From Blastocladiella emersonii ATCC 22665 (lineage: Eukaryota; Blastocladiomycota; Blastocladiomycetes; Blastocladiales; Blastocladiaceae), in the NCBI GenBank assembly GCA_025594325.1, contig JANHCV010000002.1:1302001-1366000 (forward strand): a stretch of 64,000 nucleotides of DNA. The letters run 5' to 3'. The notes beneath the pieces were generated by a model, which ran no database searches, was not told the DNA's origin, and worked only from the letters and a program-made list of their open reading frames with translations. Below, one piece after another: positions 42,860 to 52,958 of this stretch; position 1 is the stretch's first letter; the number at the start of each line of letters is the position of its first letter. Position numbers and translations under genes: made by a program.

Positions 42860-43331
42860 CGCGTCCGCCATCAACCTGTGCCGCGCGAGGCGTGGCCCGT
42901 GCCTGCTCGCGCGCGTCGTCCTGTTCGCCCTTTTCCGCACGGTCATGGGCCTGATCGCGCATTCGTCGTGCCTCAAGTCGACTTTCATCATTGTCGCGGG
43001 CCCGTGTGCGTCGACGCAACAACGTCGGAAAGCTGCTCCTGTGCGTGCTCCACGGCGGCGTCCTGTCATCTTCGCGCGCCCGCTCATCGGCCACCTGCGC
43101 CGCGCGAGCCGGTCCGGGTTCGCGACGTCGGCGACCACGCTGCGCCGGCTCCTCCGCAACCAGACGATGCGGCTCTCCGTCGCCATCTTCGTGTACCTCG
43201 TCACGTCGATCCTCGGCCTCGCCAACGCCGTCGACCCGAGCACGCTCTATGTCTTGTTCTCGGCGCAGAACGCGGCGGGCGTGTGGGCCGCGTGCGCCGC
43301 GGCCGCCGCCACATCGCGCAACGCGTCGTAG
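42860..43331 (+). pseudogene. Broken multi-pass membrane protein fragment
   Basis: Strong G/C third-position bias and hydrophobic segments appear in sequence, but in more than one frame. First comes MLASAINLCRARRGPCLLARVVLF and later residues (about 42857-43015). A short piece VGKLLLCVLHGGVL then lies in a second frame (about 43020-43070). Finally the first frame continues with RLLRNQTMRLSVAIFVYLVTSILGL in part, ending at 43331. Frameshifts or unrecognised introns must separate them. I do not recognise the family. A minus-strand frame with similar codon quality (43247-43528 and upstream) overlaps the end, so strand assignment of the last 85 bp is uncertain. Confidence 0.35.
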
Positions 43332-43620
43332 AGCGGGCTCACGGGCGGATCGACGTCGTCGAGTACCGGGCGGAACGTGCCATTTGGCGGCCTTGGCGCG
43401 CCGTCGACAGGCAACCTCACTGGGAACAGCAGCAGCGGTACCATCCGCGGGCCAAGCACACAAGTCGGTGCATATCCGCCGTCTAGAACGCGCGCGTCGA
43501 GCTCGATGCTCCTCGCGTCGCCGCTCAAGGGATCCGGCGCCGTGGGATCGAGCTCGGGCCGGCTCGCCGCGCCCGCGGGGCTTTCCGTGTCGACAATGGA
43601 GCTGCGCGACGAGTGCCGTG
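43247..43620 (-). CDS. Hypothetical Pro/Ala-rich fragment
   Basis: A minus-strand open segment reads HSSRSSIVDTESPAG..., then GGYAPTCVLGPRMVPLLLFP, and ends DDVDPPVSPLYDALRDVAAA...ENKT at TAG (43247). Third positions favour G/C and acids and bases are balanced, unlike an antisense shadow, but no start or homologue is recognised and its 3' end overlaps the membrane-protein fragment. It could be an exon of a degraded gene. Confidence 0.25.
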
Positions 43621-43858
43621 TATGCTAGCGGGTGATCAATATACATTAGTCGCGATCTAGGCCATGGCGGGCGGTGATCAAGGTCATGGTCAAGACGGCC
43701 ATGGCCACAACACGATCACAGCAGCTGGTTCATGAATGAGCGCTATTGCGTAACGAACACATGAGGAACACGAAAGAAGTATGTAGCACGAAAGAACGTA
43801 TATTTTCACACAAATTGCAGCGAATGAGGGTATAGGCATCACCGCCGCGCGCTCGCAC
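43332..43858. other. Flank between fragments and the Gln/Ala-rich gene
   Basis: Beyond the minus-strand fragment (to 43620) this holds a GGCCATGGC/GGTCATGGTCA-rich stretch (43660-43710) and the AT-richer 3' flank of the Gln/Ala-rich gene. No further gene is seen. Confidence 0.3.
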
Positions 43859-45028
43859 TTACGAGCGCTTGTTGCCGCGCGTCGGCGACTGAGGACGGCG
43901 CTGGTCCTGCTGCTGCTTCTGCTGCTGGGTCGGGGCCTGCTTCTGCTGAGCGGGAGCCTGCTTGATCTGGGCCGCGGCCGGCACCTGCTTGGCCTCAGGC
44001 GACTGCGCGCGCTGCTGCTGCTGGGCGGGCGCTTGCTTGGCGGCGGGGGCAGCCTGCTTCGACTGCGCCGAGAGCGGGCGCGCCGCGGCGGCCTGCTGCT
44101 GCTGCTGCTTGAGCTGGGGCTGCGCCGACTGGGCGCGAGCCTGATGCTGCTGTGGCGCGGCCTGCTTGATCTGCGGCGACTGGGCGCGAGCCTGAGCGGG
44201 GGCGGCCTTCTGCTGCTGCGGGGCGGCGGCCTTGAGCTGCTGCTGCGGGACGGCGGCCTTGATCTGCTGCTGCTGAGGATCCGCGGCGGCCTGCTTGGTC
44301 TGAGCCGACTGGGCGCGAGCTGCGGCCGACTGCTGCTGCTTCTGCTGGGCCGGGGCCTGCTTGGCCTGCTGGGAGGGAGCAGCCTGCTTGATCTGGGCCG
44401 GAGCCTGCTTCTGCTGGGCGGGAGCGGCCTGCTTGACCTGCGCCGACTGAGCGCGCTGCTGCTGCTGCTGAGAGGGCGCCGCGGCCTGCTGCGCGCGGGC
44501 CTGCTGCTTGGGGAGCTGCGACGCCATCCACTGCGGGACGCGGGCCTCGTCGAACATCCACGCGCCCGAGAGGAACGCGTCGTCGGGGTGCTCGCGGACG
44601 GGCGAGGCGCGGTACACCTGCGCAGCCTGCTGCTGCTGCTTGGGCTGCGCCGACTGGGTGCGGGCGGTGGACTGCTGAGGAGCGGCCTGGGCCTGCTTGA
44701 GCTGAGGCGACTGGGCGCGGGCCTGAGCGAGCGCGGTCTTCTGCTGCTGCGGGGCGGCGGCCTTCGCCTGCTGCTGGGGACCGGCGGCGGCCTGCTTCGG
44801 CTGCGCCGACTGCGCGCGAGCCTGCTGCTGCGGAGCCTGCTGCTTAGCCTGAGGCGACTGCGCGCGAGCCGGAACGGCCTGCTGCTGTTGCTTGGACGAC
44901 TGCTGCTGCTGCTGCTGCGACTTGGCGGCGGCGGCGGCGGGCGCCTGCATGGTCTTGGCGTTCGCGGCCTGGGCCTGCTGCTGGTGAACAGCCTGGCGCT
45001 GGGCGGAGTTGATCTGAGTGCGACCCAT
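43859..45028 (-). CDS. Gln/Ala-rich low-complexity protein with RAQS repeats
   Basis: A single exon of 389 aa starting MGRTQINSAQRQAVHQQQ. The protein is dominated by Gln, Ala, Lys and Pro and built from about ten degenerate copies of RAQS(P/A)QxKQ separated by APQQQKA-type spacers. One non-repetitive island stands in the middle (VYRASPVREHPDDAFLSGAW followed by MFDEARVPQWMASQL), probably the only foldable part. The end is basic (RRPQSPTRGNKRS). The composition resembles prion-like or condensate-forming proteins; repeated Ser-Pro sites could be phosphorylated. No family is recognised. A TATA box upstream and the frame's open length on the minus strand only support it as a real gene. Confidence 0.65.
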   Translation of the reverse strand: MGRTQINSAQRQAVHQQQAQAANAKTMQAPAAAAAKSQQQQQQSSKQQQQAVPARAQSPQAKQQAPQQQARAQSAQPKQAAAGPQQQAKAAAPQQQKTALAQARAQSPQLKQAQAAPQQSTARTQSAQPKQQQQAAQVYRASPVREHPDDAFLSGAWMFDEARVPQWMASQLPKQQARAQQAAAPSQQQQQRAQSAQVKQAAPAQQKQAPAQIKQAAPSQQAKQAPAQQKQQQSAAARAQSAQTKQAAADPQQQQIKAAVPQQQLKAAAPQQQKAAPAQARAQSPQIKQAAPQQHQARAQSAQPQLKQQQQQAAAARPLSAQSKQAAPAAKQAPAQQQQRAQSPEAKQVPAAAQIKQAPAQQKQAPTQQQKQQQDQRRPQSPTRGNKRS

Positions 45029-45114
45029 GTTGGAAAGGATGAGGTAGGAGTGACTTGATGCTTCTTGAGATGCAAGAGTGAAGAACGGTACGAGAAGGGC
45101 GAGGCGAGGCCGAT

Positions 45115-45121
45115 CTTTATA
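45115..45121 (-). promoter_or_regulatory. TATA box of the Gln/Ala-rich gene
   Basis: On the minus strand this reads TATAAAG, about 90 bp upstream of the ATG at 45028, in an otherwise GC-rich flank. Confidence 0.55.
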
Positions 45122-46494
45122 GGGTCGGGCCGGCTCGTTCCTACGCTGCGTGCCTGCATGTTCACCACCGAGTCAGCGCATTCGCATTTGCGGAGTGCGA
45201 CTGGCTGTTGACCGGTTCGACTGACCAGGTGGTGCTGCGGAGTGGCGTGCGAGACACGGTGCGAGACATTTCGGCCGCGACCACTCAGCGCGCGCCGCGG
45301 TCACGCCGTGGCTGAGAATACGCGTCGCGCCACTCCAGCCCTTCTGCCGCTCTTTTCGCGGCCCGTTGAACTTTGAGAAGGGTTGAGCGATAACTCACAA
45401 CGGCAAGCAATGCTCGCTTCAAAGAAATGGTAGCGTATCCGGCGACTCGCGTCGCTATCCGTGGTCACTTTGGCGGAAGTTGGCGAGCGTTCCGTTCAGG
45501 GCTCGGCTCGAGCCGAGCGCGTTACGGCGCTGGTTTCAAGGCGCCCGCCTCGTCACGCATGCGAGTAGGAGTGTGACTCAGCAGCGTAGCCACGAAGTCT
45601 TCCTGGACCTGCGTGCCGAGAAGCATGGTGTGCCGTGCTCAAGCGTCCCGATGTGGTGATGGGGCTCGTTTTTGGGGTGAGGCGTCGTGTCCAGTACATG
45701 CACGCGACAGGGAGAAGGTGTGCACGGCCGCCGCCCGGCGGCCGTGGAAGAGTGTCGGTGAACTGATTCTATGCTTACAACCTTAAATGCAATTCGTTCC
45801 CGCGCGTCATGCTTGCCGCGAGCGCGGACCGGACAGGGCGAACGTCGACGGCGCCCCCGTCCTCGCCGCCCATGGTCGGAACTGCGGACACGACGCTTGT
45901 CAACGTCGCCGAGCTGCCAAACGCGGGCGAACCCCTTGCCGCAACTTCGTTACCCATGACCATCTCATGTTGGCACGCAGCACCGGCAGCTGGCCTCGCG
46001 ACCCGCCGCCGCGCGGCGGACACGGCCGGCACCGCGGCCGACAGCTTGGCCGCGATCTGCGCGTTGCGCACGTCGAAGACGGCGATCGCGCAACTCGCGT
46101 CGCCCTTCGAGGCCGCGGATCGCGTGGATGGCGCGGACCGGTGGGTGTGTTTGGGCCGATCCACCACCGCGGCCTTGTTGCAACGCATCGGAACTGATTC
46201 TCCCAACTCTTTCCACGCTTGGTCGGCCGTGGTCGCGTCCTGTTCAGCGACGAAAGGACACGCTACCGATCGGTCTGGCGGACGCGTTGCGCCACGCGTG
46301 GCGAGGTAGCTTTGTTCTCAGTCCTTGCTTCCCGAACACGCGGGAAGCCTTGTCAATGAGAGACTGGAAGAAGGTGAAGCAGCCGAGGGGAAACGACGCG
46401 GGTCGACATCTTTCCGAATTGTGCCCCACCGCGAAGTATCGCAGGCTTAAGATCACCCGCGGGCGTGACGCGAGGGCAGGAGTGCGGCGATGGG

Positions 46495-46538
46495 AGTGCG
46501 CGAAGGAGGGTGAGGGAGTGCGCGAAGGAGGGTGAGGG
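46495..46538. repeat. Two-copy tandem repeat (22-bp unit)
   Basis: The unit GAGTGCGCGAAGGAGGGTGAGG occurs twice in direct succession in intergenic DNA. (Unit quoted in parts: GAGTGCGCGAAG then GAGGGTGAGG.) No coding role is apparent. Confidence 0.6.
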
Positions 46539-47434
46539 ATTATCACGCGCGAGCTGTCACTCAGGACAGCCATCAGGCGTGCGACGCTATTCCGTGGGTA
46601 TTGCCCTCGGCGGTCTTGGCGGAGGTCGCGATCGCCCGCGGCCGCGAGACGTTATGCCTTGACAACGTACGCGAGACGTCACTGCCGCCCCTGGCGCCCC
46701 CACCAACTGTTTGACTTTGGAGGCGCGTCATCCGGCGGACCTTCGCTCTCGAAGCGCCGAGACTGACGAGTTGACGACTAGAAGGTGCGTGAGCCATGTT
46801 CGCCCACAAACGCAGAAGCCCGCCTCCAGCCGGCTGCGCCCATCCCGCGCCACGGCAATCAAGCTCTGGTGTTCCCTGTTCCTAGTGTTGGACCGGACAC
46901 GTTCGCCTCGCGCCGGCGCCGGTGTCGATGCGCGCCGCGAGCGCCCGAGCCACCGCTGCGGGCGTCACGCCATGCGTTCGAGCATCCTTCTCGCCGCCTT
47001 CTCGCCGCTTCCAGAGTTTTCTCGGCCGCCCCTCATGTTCAATCCCCCGCCTCCGCCACCCACGTCGACCAACATCTAACTCGCTGCCCCCTGCCCCTTC
47101 GCCACGCCCGAATACGTCCTGCGTCGCGCTCGTTCTCGGGCCCGCCCTCGTCTAGAGCTCCGCCCGCGCGGGAAGCACCTGGTCGACCCCTTCGGCCTCA
47201 AGTTTATCGTGACCCGTTCGGGACGCGGTGTCTCCGAGTCGTGTACGGCGCCCCCGTCTTCGACGCGTTCGCGTGCGCGCCCTGTGCGGCCCGACTCGAG
47301 TGTTGTGGTCAGCGCCCGTTCAGCACTCGCGACACGCGCCTCTTCGCCGGCCCTCGCATCCCACGATCCTTGCTTCCATCCTCGCCTCGCACACGGCCGG
47401 CGCATCCTTGCCCGCACCGCTCGCAGTCGCATCC

Positions 47435-49521
47435 ATGGAGCCCCGCCGGACCGCGTCGTACCATGCCGACGATGGCCGCGATGCTGGCCCTCGCCGCGCC
47501 GCGTCCAGCGGCGTCGCCGCCGTGACACTGCCGCCCCCGCCGCACGCCGCCGCACGTGTCGCGCAGAAATACGGTCCGCCGGGCCCGCGCGCGCTCGAAT
47601 ACGCGTCTCGGAGTGCGCCATACACGGCGACCGATGCAGCGTCTGTCGCCACGGCGCACGCGTGGCTGCTCAATGGCGGCCGCCGCGTCGTTCACGCCGG
47701 CACGCGCGCGAACACGGGTGTCGAGCCGCGCACCGAGTACTCCGACCACGGCGTCACGCATCCCGGCTACGGCTACAGCTACGACGCGAACCACGCGTCG
47801 CGAGCAACAGAGATATCGCCGATCGCAGGTGGTGGCACGGCGTACGCCCGCCTCGAGCACTCGGGCAACGGCCATGGTCGAGTGTATCGTCCACCTGCCC
47901 ATCGACACTACGGCGCTCATGTCCACGCAACGCCGGCGCGCCAGCATCACGTACCGCACCATGGCGACGACGGCGGTGCTCACGGGCACAGGCCGCACCC
48001 GCCGCAAGACTACCGCAGCATCGATCCGTATCAGCGCTTCTATCAGCGCCCGTGTCCGCGCGAGCACCAGCACTGCTACGCCGCGGCACCGTCATCGGCC
48101 CCAGCTTACCCGCAGCACGACCCTGACCGCCCGCACCATCACCCACGCTCGCATCATCAGCCATCGCACCATTTCGGCGACGCCCGCCCGTCGATGCCGG
48201 ACCTCGAGTACTACCACGCCGACGAGCGCGCCGTCGCCGTCCCGGTACACGATTCTCGACACCACGGCTCGCGCGCCGCCCGCGACTGGCCCGTCGGACC
48301 CGGGACCGCGCACGAGCGTCACGAAGGCTCGCTCGACCCGCGTAACGGCCGACGAACGCGGTCGGCGCGCGCGACCTCCATCCCCGTCAGCACCGCGCCT
48401 CCGCACCAGCAGCACCACTTTCTCGACGTGAGACTAACGCCCGCGGCGCCGGCACGCCCGCTTCACCACTACAACTTCTCGCACTCGGACTACCACTCGC
48501 ACGTGCATCCGCGCGAGTACCCGACGCAGGTGGCCGCGGCGGCGCCCGACTACCCGCACTACCGCCCCGTCCCCTCGCACGCGGCCGCCACGGCTTCGCC
48601 GACACCGTGTTTCGCGCCGGCCGACCGATGCGGCGTGTCCGACTCGATGGCGGGGATGGCCCACGCGGCGCGATCGGGCGTCGTTGCCCTCGCCGCGCTC
48701 GCCGCTGCCGCCGGGGCCAGACCTGGTGCTCCGCCGACTCGGGAAGCTGCTGCAGCGGCGCCGAACGTACCCGTGCCCGCGCCGCAGCTGGCGCCGTTCT
48801 CCGCCGCGAGCACCGCGGCCGCGGCCGAGGACGACCCCCGATCGCGCGCGTCGGCCGAAACGGGCGATAGCGACACCCAGGACGCGACACGGGTACCGTA
48901 TGCTTGGCGCCACACCACGCGTGCGCGACAGTCCCCCGATCACGCGTTGCTCACCCCGGCTTCCACGCGCTCCACTTGTAGCCGCGGCGCGAGTTCTTCG
49001 TCTTCGACCGCGAAAAGTACCGGCTCATGGAGCTCTCGCTGCAGACGCCGGCGACGCCGCACTTCCCTGCGGGCCTGACGCGTAAACGGTGGCGCCGCAT
49101 CATGTCGTACCTCGAGCTGCGGCCCGAGAACCCGCCGCGCCGCACGCTGACGTGGAAGGGGTGCGCGCTGTGGCTCGCGCCGGCCGAAGACTGGCGCGAC
49201 ATCATTCTGCGCAAGTTCCACCTCCCGCCCAACGTCGCGGCCGCCGACCCCGCCGGCGCGTCGGTCGCGCTTATGGGAGAGCACCGTACCTTCACGCAGA
49301 CGCTCAAGTTGGTGCGTGAAACAGGCTAGTCTGCGTCGGCCACCTACTGACTTGAAGCGCGCCGCTCGTAGGTTGCGCGGAGGTACCAGACGCGCCGGTC
49401 GCGCGCGGGGATCCCGCTCGAGCTCGTCGAGCAGGTGTGCCACGAGTGCCCGTGCTACGCCCGGCAGCAGGCTGTGGAAGCTGCCGTGGCCGCGGCCGTG
49501 GCCATCGACGGCGGTCACTAG
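47435..49521 (+). CDS. His/Tyr-rich protein with HHCC integrase-like C-terminal domain
   Basis: Exons 47435-48892, 48982-49311 and 49372-49521 sum to 1,938 nt, 645 aa. The first ~440 residues are extremely His-, Tyr-, Pro- and Arg-rich (for example HHVPHHGDDGGAHGHRPHPP), with an Ala-rich stretch after. Exons 2-3 encode REFFVFDREKYRLMELS, then LTWKGCALWLAPAEDWRDII, then LRKFH-x20-H-x30-CHEC inside TLKLVARRY...LVEQVCHECPC. That order (strand, H, H, TLxLVxRxY, C-x2-C) is the pattern of the retroelement-integrase zinc-binding domain, although the first spacing is long. No RNase H-fold catalytic core follows. A domesticated integrase fragment is my inference; the His-rich part might bind metal. 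Both introns are phase 0. Confidence 0.55.
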
Positions 49522-49761
49522 CTTTGATGGGAGGACCGCCGTCGTCCTCCCGCCCGCTCCACCCTTCTCCCCTTCTCATTTCCCTCGTCTTGATTTTTCT
49601 CTATCATGCACTCTATGTTTCTCGTCTACCATCGCATCTCCATCGCCGGACGAGCCACGCGTGTCGCTCATGAGCAAGTGCAGCGCGGAAGTCACGGTTG
49701 AAACGCGCCACGTTCACTCCCCTCTCCCTTCGCGCCGACCTCGAACTCTCTCAAATGCACC

Positions 49762-50598
49762 ATGGAAACGAATGAACCTCTCCTCGGACTTGATGCATTG
49801 CCACTGGAGCTGCTCGATCAAGTTCTCGTGCTGAGCTGCCCTCACAGCACGCTTGTCTTCGCCGCTCGCGCCAACAGCGGCGCGGCCCGTTCGCCAATCA
49901 TCCTGCTTTTATGGGCGCAACGGGCCACCCTCTCTGCCAGCTTCGAAGCCTATCACCACTCGACCGACTCCTTCGTCGATGCCATGGGTGAACAAATCGA
50001 TATGTTTGGCCGGGAACTCGACGGCTACTTCTCTCCGTCGCGCCAGTGGCAGTTCCCGTTCGCTGGGTACCTCAAGACGCGCTTTCCGGGCACGCTGCGA
50101 ACCGGAACGGGTGGCCTTTGTGGTGGCCAGCACCCTGATGTCCTGCGCACGCGCCGATCGCAGCCCTGCACGGCGCCCGTCCTCGATGACGTTTACCGTC
50201 TGCGGCCCTACGATGCGGGCGTCGCGCTTACGGACCTCATCTCGGAATTTACGTACGAGCAGCTGCTGTCTCGGCCAAGTGGAGTGCTGCCCCCGAGGGG
50301 CTCCTCCCTCCCCACTTTCTTATTGGATCTCAATGACGTCGACGGGATGCTTTCATGTCTCGACCGACTCGCACTCGTTCTCCCTTGTGTTTGGACCGAA
50401 AAAGTACCTATTGAGCTTTGGTCGAGAATCTGGCTCATCGAACACGCGCCAACGCACGGCCGCCTGTGTACCATCCTAATCCAGCATGAAGAGTGTGAGT
50501 TGACAAGTTTTTTTCGCGCGACGCCCCTGACAGGAGGTTGCTGTAAGGGGGATCGGGCGTCGCGAGGGTCCTCGAGACTTGTGGATCGCAGTGAATAG
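49762..50598 (+). CDS. F-box-like METNE-family protein (probably 5' part)
   Basis: The frame starts METNEPLLGLDALPLELLDQV, nearly the same as the DWW protein at 40877 (METNEL...LPLELIDA), and shares the nucleotide string ATGGAAACGAATGAAC. After the F-box-like helix there are no DWW repeats; the rest (for example FDALPLELL..., RPYDAGVALTDLISEFTYEQL, IELWSRIWLIEHAPTHGR) is unknown. Homology-like quality falls after ILIQHEE near 50490, where GTGTGAGT could be a donor site, so later exons may exist. Codon use is much less GC-biased than in core genes. The Helitron-type sequence begins shortly downstream, so the gene may have been split by it. Confidence 0.45.
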   Translation: METNEPLLGLDALPLELLDQVLVLSCPHSTLVFAARANSGAARSPIILLLWAQRATLSASFEAYHHSTDSFVDAMGEQIDMFGRELDGYFSPSRQWQFPFAGYLKTRFPGTLRTGTGGLCGGQHPDVLRTRRSQPCTAPVLDDVYRLRPYDAGVALTDLISEFTYEQLLSRPSGVLPPRGSSLPTFLLDLNDVDGMLSCLDRLALVLPCVWTEKVPIELWSRIWLIEHAPTHGRLCTILIQHEECELTSFFRATPLTGGCCKGDRASRGSSRLVDRSE

Positions 50599-50925
50599 CA
50601 ACGGCACATGGGGAAGGCTGGTTGGGGCGGCGGGAGTGGAACGTGCCACAGGAATCGCGGTCATGTGAGTGGCTGAACGCGTGAGTGCGATGCACGCGGG
50701 AAAGCTGATAGTGGACATAGAGTAGTAACGTATCACGGGGAGTGCGCTATGAGAGAATGGTTGAGACTTGGGAGCCGCAGAAAGCAGTAAAGGGGGTATC
50801 AAGAAACACAGGGAAGGCTGGATGCGGACGTTGATTGGACGTCGCCCGCGGCGAGGCAGCCGATGCCGTACGGGAGATCACGACGGTCGTTGCAGCCGCG
50901 AGGTGCGCTGGCTTTGGGGCAGCCA

Positions 50926-52825
50926 CTACAGGGGATGGGGAACGTCGCGACAACGGCTGCGGCGAGGACGCGTCGAGGCGACGGACGCGGCGGCGGCCAC
51001 AGAGGCAGCGGCGGCGGCTTGCACAACGCGCTCTGCGATGCGGCGGGCGAGGAAGAGGACATACTTCTTCTTGAGCTCGGGCGACCAGCCGGGCTGCCCA
51101 AACGGGAACAGCAGCGGGAACGCGAGCGGCTCGTACTCGGCCGACAGGACGTTCATGCACTCGTCGTAGAAGCGGCCGTTGTGGTGGCCAGCATCGAGCT
51201 TGAGCGCGAACACATAGGGCAGGTGGTTCTGCTTGGCACGGGCAAACGGCACGAGGAGGGCGGCCGAGTCAAGGATCGGACCCAAGCGACGTGTCGATGC
51301 GCACGATGGGCGTCTCGACCGCGGACCGCGTGTCCTTGATGATGTCGCGGATCTTGACGTAGCCGCGGACCAGCGGGTTCGACTCCTGGAGGATGTCGCC
51401 GAGCGCCTTGACCAGGCGCACCGTGTAGCTACAAAGATGTGGTTCTCCGTGAGTGTGAGTGCGTTCGAGTCGTGGATGTAGTACGACGGCAGACCGGTGC
51501 CGACGCTGCGCGCCACGTCCTCGATTTCGCGGCGCGACTCGAGTCCGTTGGCGAGGAAGCTCTCGCCCAGCGCGGCGTCCGCGCCATCGCCCGCGGCGGC
51601 AGACGATGATGAAGTAGCATCAGGGCCACCGGCGGCTGCAGCTATGGCGGCGAGCGACGTACCACGTTGCGCCCCGCAGCACCGAGAACCTGAGGCGCGA
51701 GTTGTGCACGTCGCACGGGTTGGTGCAGGCGCCCGGCGGCGTGAGCACGGCAGTCATGGCGAGCCGCGAGTTGTGAGCGCGCGCGAACCGGCGCAGGTCC
51801 GCCTCGCGGGCGATGAGCTCGAGGAGCGCGGGCGGGCAGTCGGGCACGACACCCTGATCCACGAAGAAGGCGCGCACGTCGCCGTCCTTGCTGCAGCACA
51901 TGGAGTCAGGCTCGACCGACTTCTGGTTGATGGTCATGGAGCCGTCGGCGCGGACCCTTGGTGTTGGCGCGGACGCGGTGCAGCAACGGGGACGTGCAGT
52001 TCCTGTACCGCTTCCACGCGAAACGGATCGGGCGCGCGTTGAGGGCGGCCTGCACGTCGTCCGGGTGCACAATCGGCGCAGGGGGATCTCGGGCGGCGGC
52101 ACGTCGGGGAACACGACGGGCGACGGCGGGGGCGACACAGGCAGCGGCAGCATCTCGGGGCGGACGAACGGCGAGGGCGTTGGGGTCTCGGGGAGTGGCA
52201 CGGCGGGCGAGCCCGCGACCGACAGCGGCGTGGAAGACGGGGAGGGATCGACGACGGGCTGGGGCGCGGATGGCTGCGACGATCGGGACGTGCGTAGGCG
52301 TCTGCCGCGTGGGTTGCGGTTGAGTTCCGGAGCGCCCAGGCTACGCAAACCATGGAGAACGTTAGAACTGGCATGATGCTGTCCATGCCATCAGAACTGA
52401 AAGTACTTGTTGGCGGAAACGGTAAGTTGACGTGGACGGCGAGGCGCAGGACCGTGCGACATGTAGTGGCCGTGCGGAACGATGCCGCACTGCGGGAGAG
52501 CGGAAAGGCCGATAGGGTAGTAGGCGAAGGTCGGGGCAAAGCCATGGGGGAAGGAGCAGTGGTAGCCGACTGCGGCGGCGGCGCTCAGAGGGCAGGGTAG
52601 AGCAAGGGAGGGGCGGCGAGCAAGGATCGGAAGCTGCATCAGCGGCGTCAGGGGCGGATGGAGCGACATGGGAGGAGGCGGTAGGGACGATGCTCGTGGG
52701 AGGAGAGCCAACAGGGAGCGACACAGCGTAGGGGGACGGCGAGAGGTAGAGGGGCGGGTCGACGGCGAGGCCGGCAGCGCCGGCTGAAGCGGCAGACGGT
52801 GGTGGGTGCCGCGAGTCAGATGCAT
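50926..52825 (-). pseudogene. Degraded Helitron-type transposon protein (N-terminal region)
   Basis: Minus-strand segments match, in order, the N-terminal region of fungal Helitron Rep/helicase proteins. They are a Pro-rich leader with a probable GTACTT...CGTAG intron near 52400, DSMCCSKDGDVRAFFV, PALLELI...DLRRFARAHNSRLAMTAV, RFSVLRG, LPSYYIHDSN, KALGDILQESNPLVRGYV, and EYEPLAFPLLFPFGQPGW. The pieces occur in at least three reading frames (shifts near 51660, 51430 and 51290). Some shifts may be introns, but together they suggest decay. The HUH relaxase and helicase parts that should follow PGW are missing. Element ends were not identified. Its host context is discussed at 49762 and 52959. 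Confidence 0.6.
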
Positions 52826-52958
52826 GGGGTGCCGAGCATTTTGGAGAATTCTGTATTGGGAGGGAGGGAGCTGAGGGGAAGAGCGCCGAGGTCGGGGGTG
52901 GGCGACGGAGGGGAGGAGAAAAAAATCGAAAGGCCGGTCAGAGGTGGGCTGAGATCAT

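Larger units (their letters stand above)
45029..47434. other. 2.4-kb gene-poor region
   Basis: It holds the promoter of the Gln/Ala-rich gene and the leader of the His-rich gene. Around 45775-46206 a minus-strand frame has partly gene-like codons (AIAVFDVRNAQIAAKLS, resembling a WD40 strand) but no support elsewhere; I leave it unannotated. A 22-bp direct duplication occurs at 46495-46538. Otherwise I see no gene. Confidence 0.35.

Noticed and set aside
45775-46206. Minus-strand frame with a WD40-like string (AIAVFDVRNAQIAAKLS)
   Set aside because: The similarity is one strand long; the rest lacks repeat structure and codon bias, and a + strand frame overlaps it.
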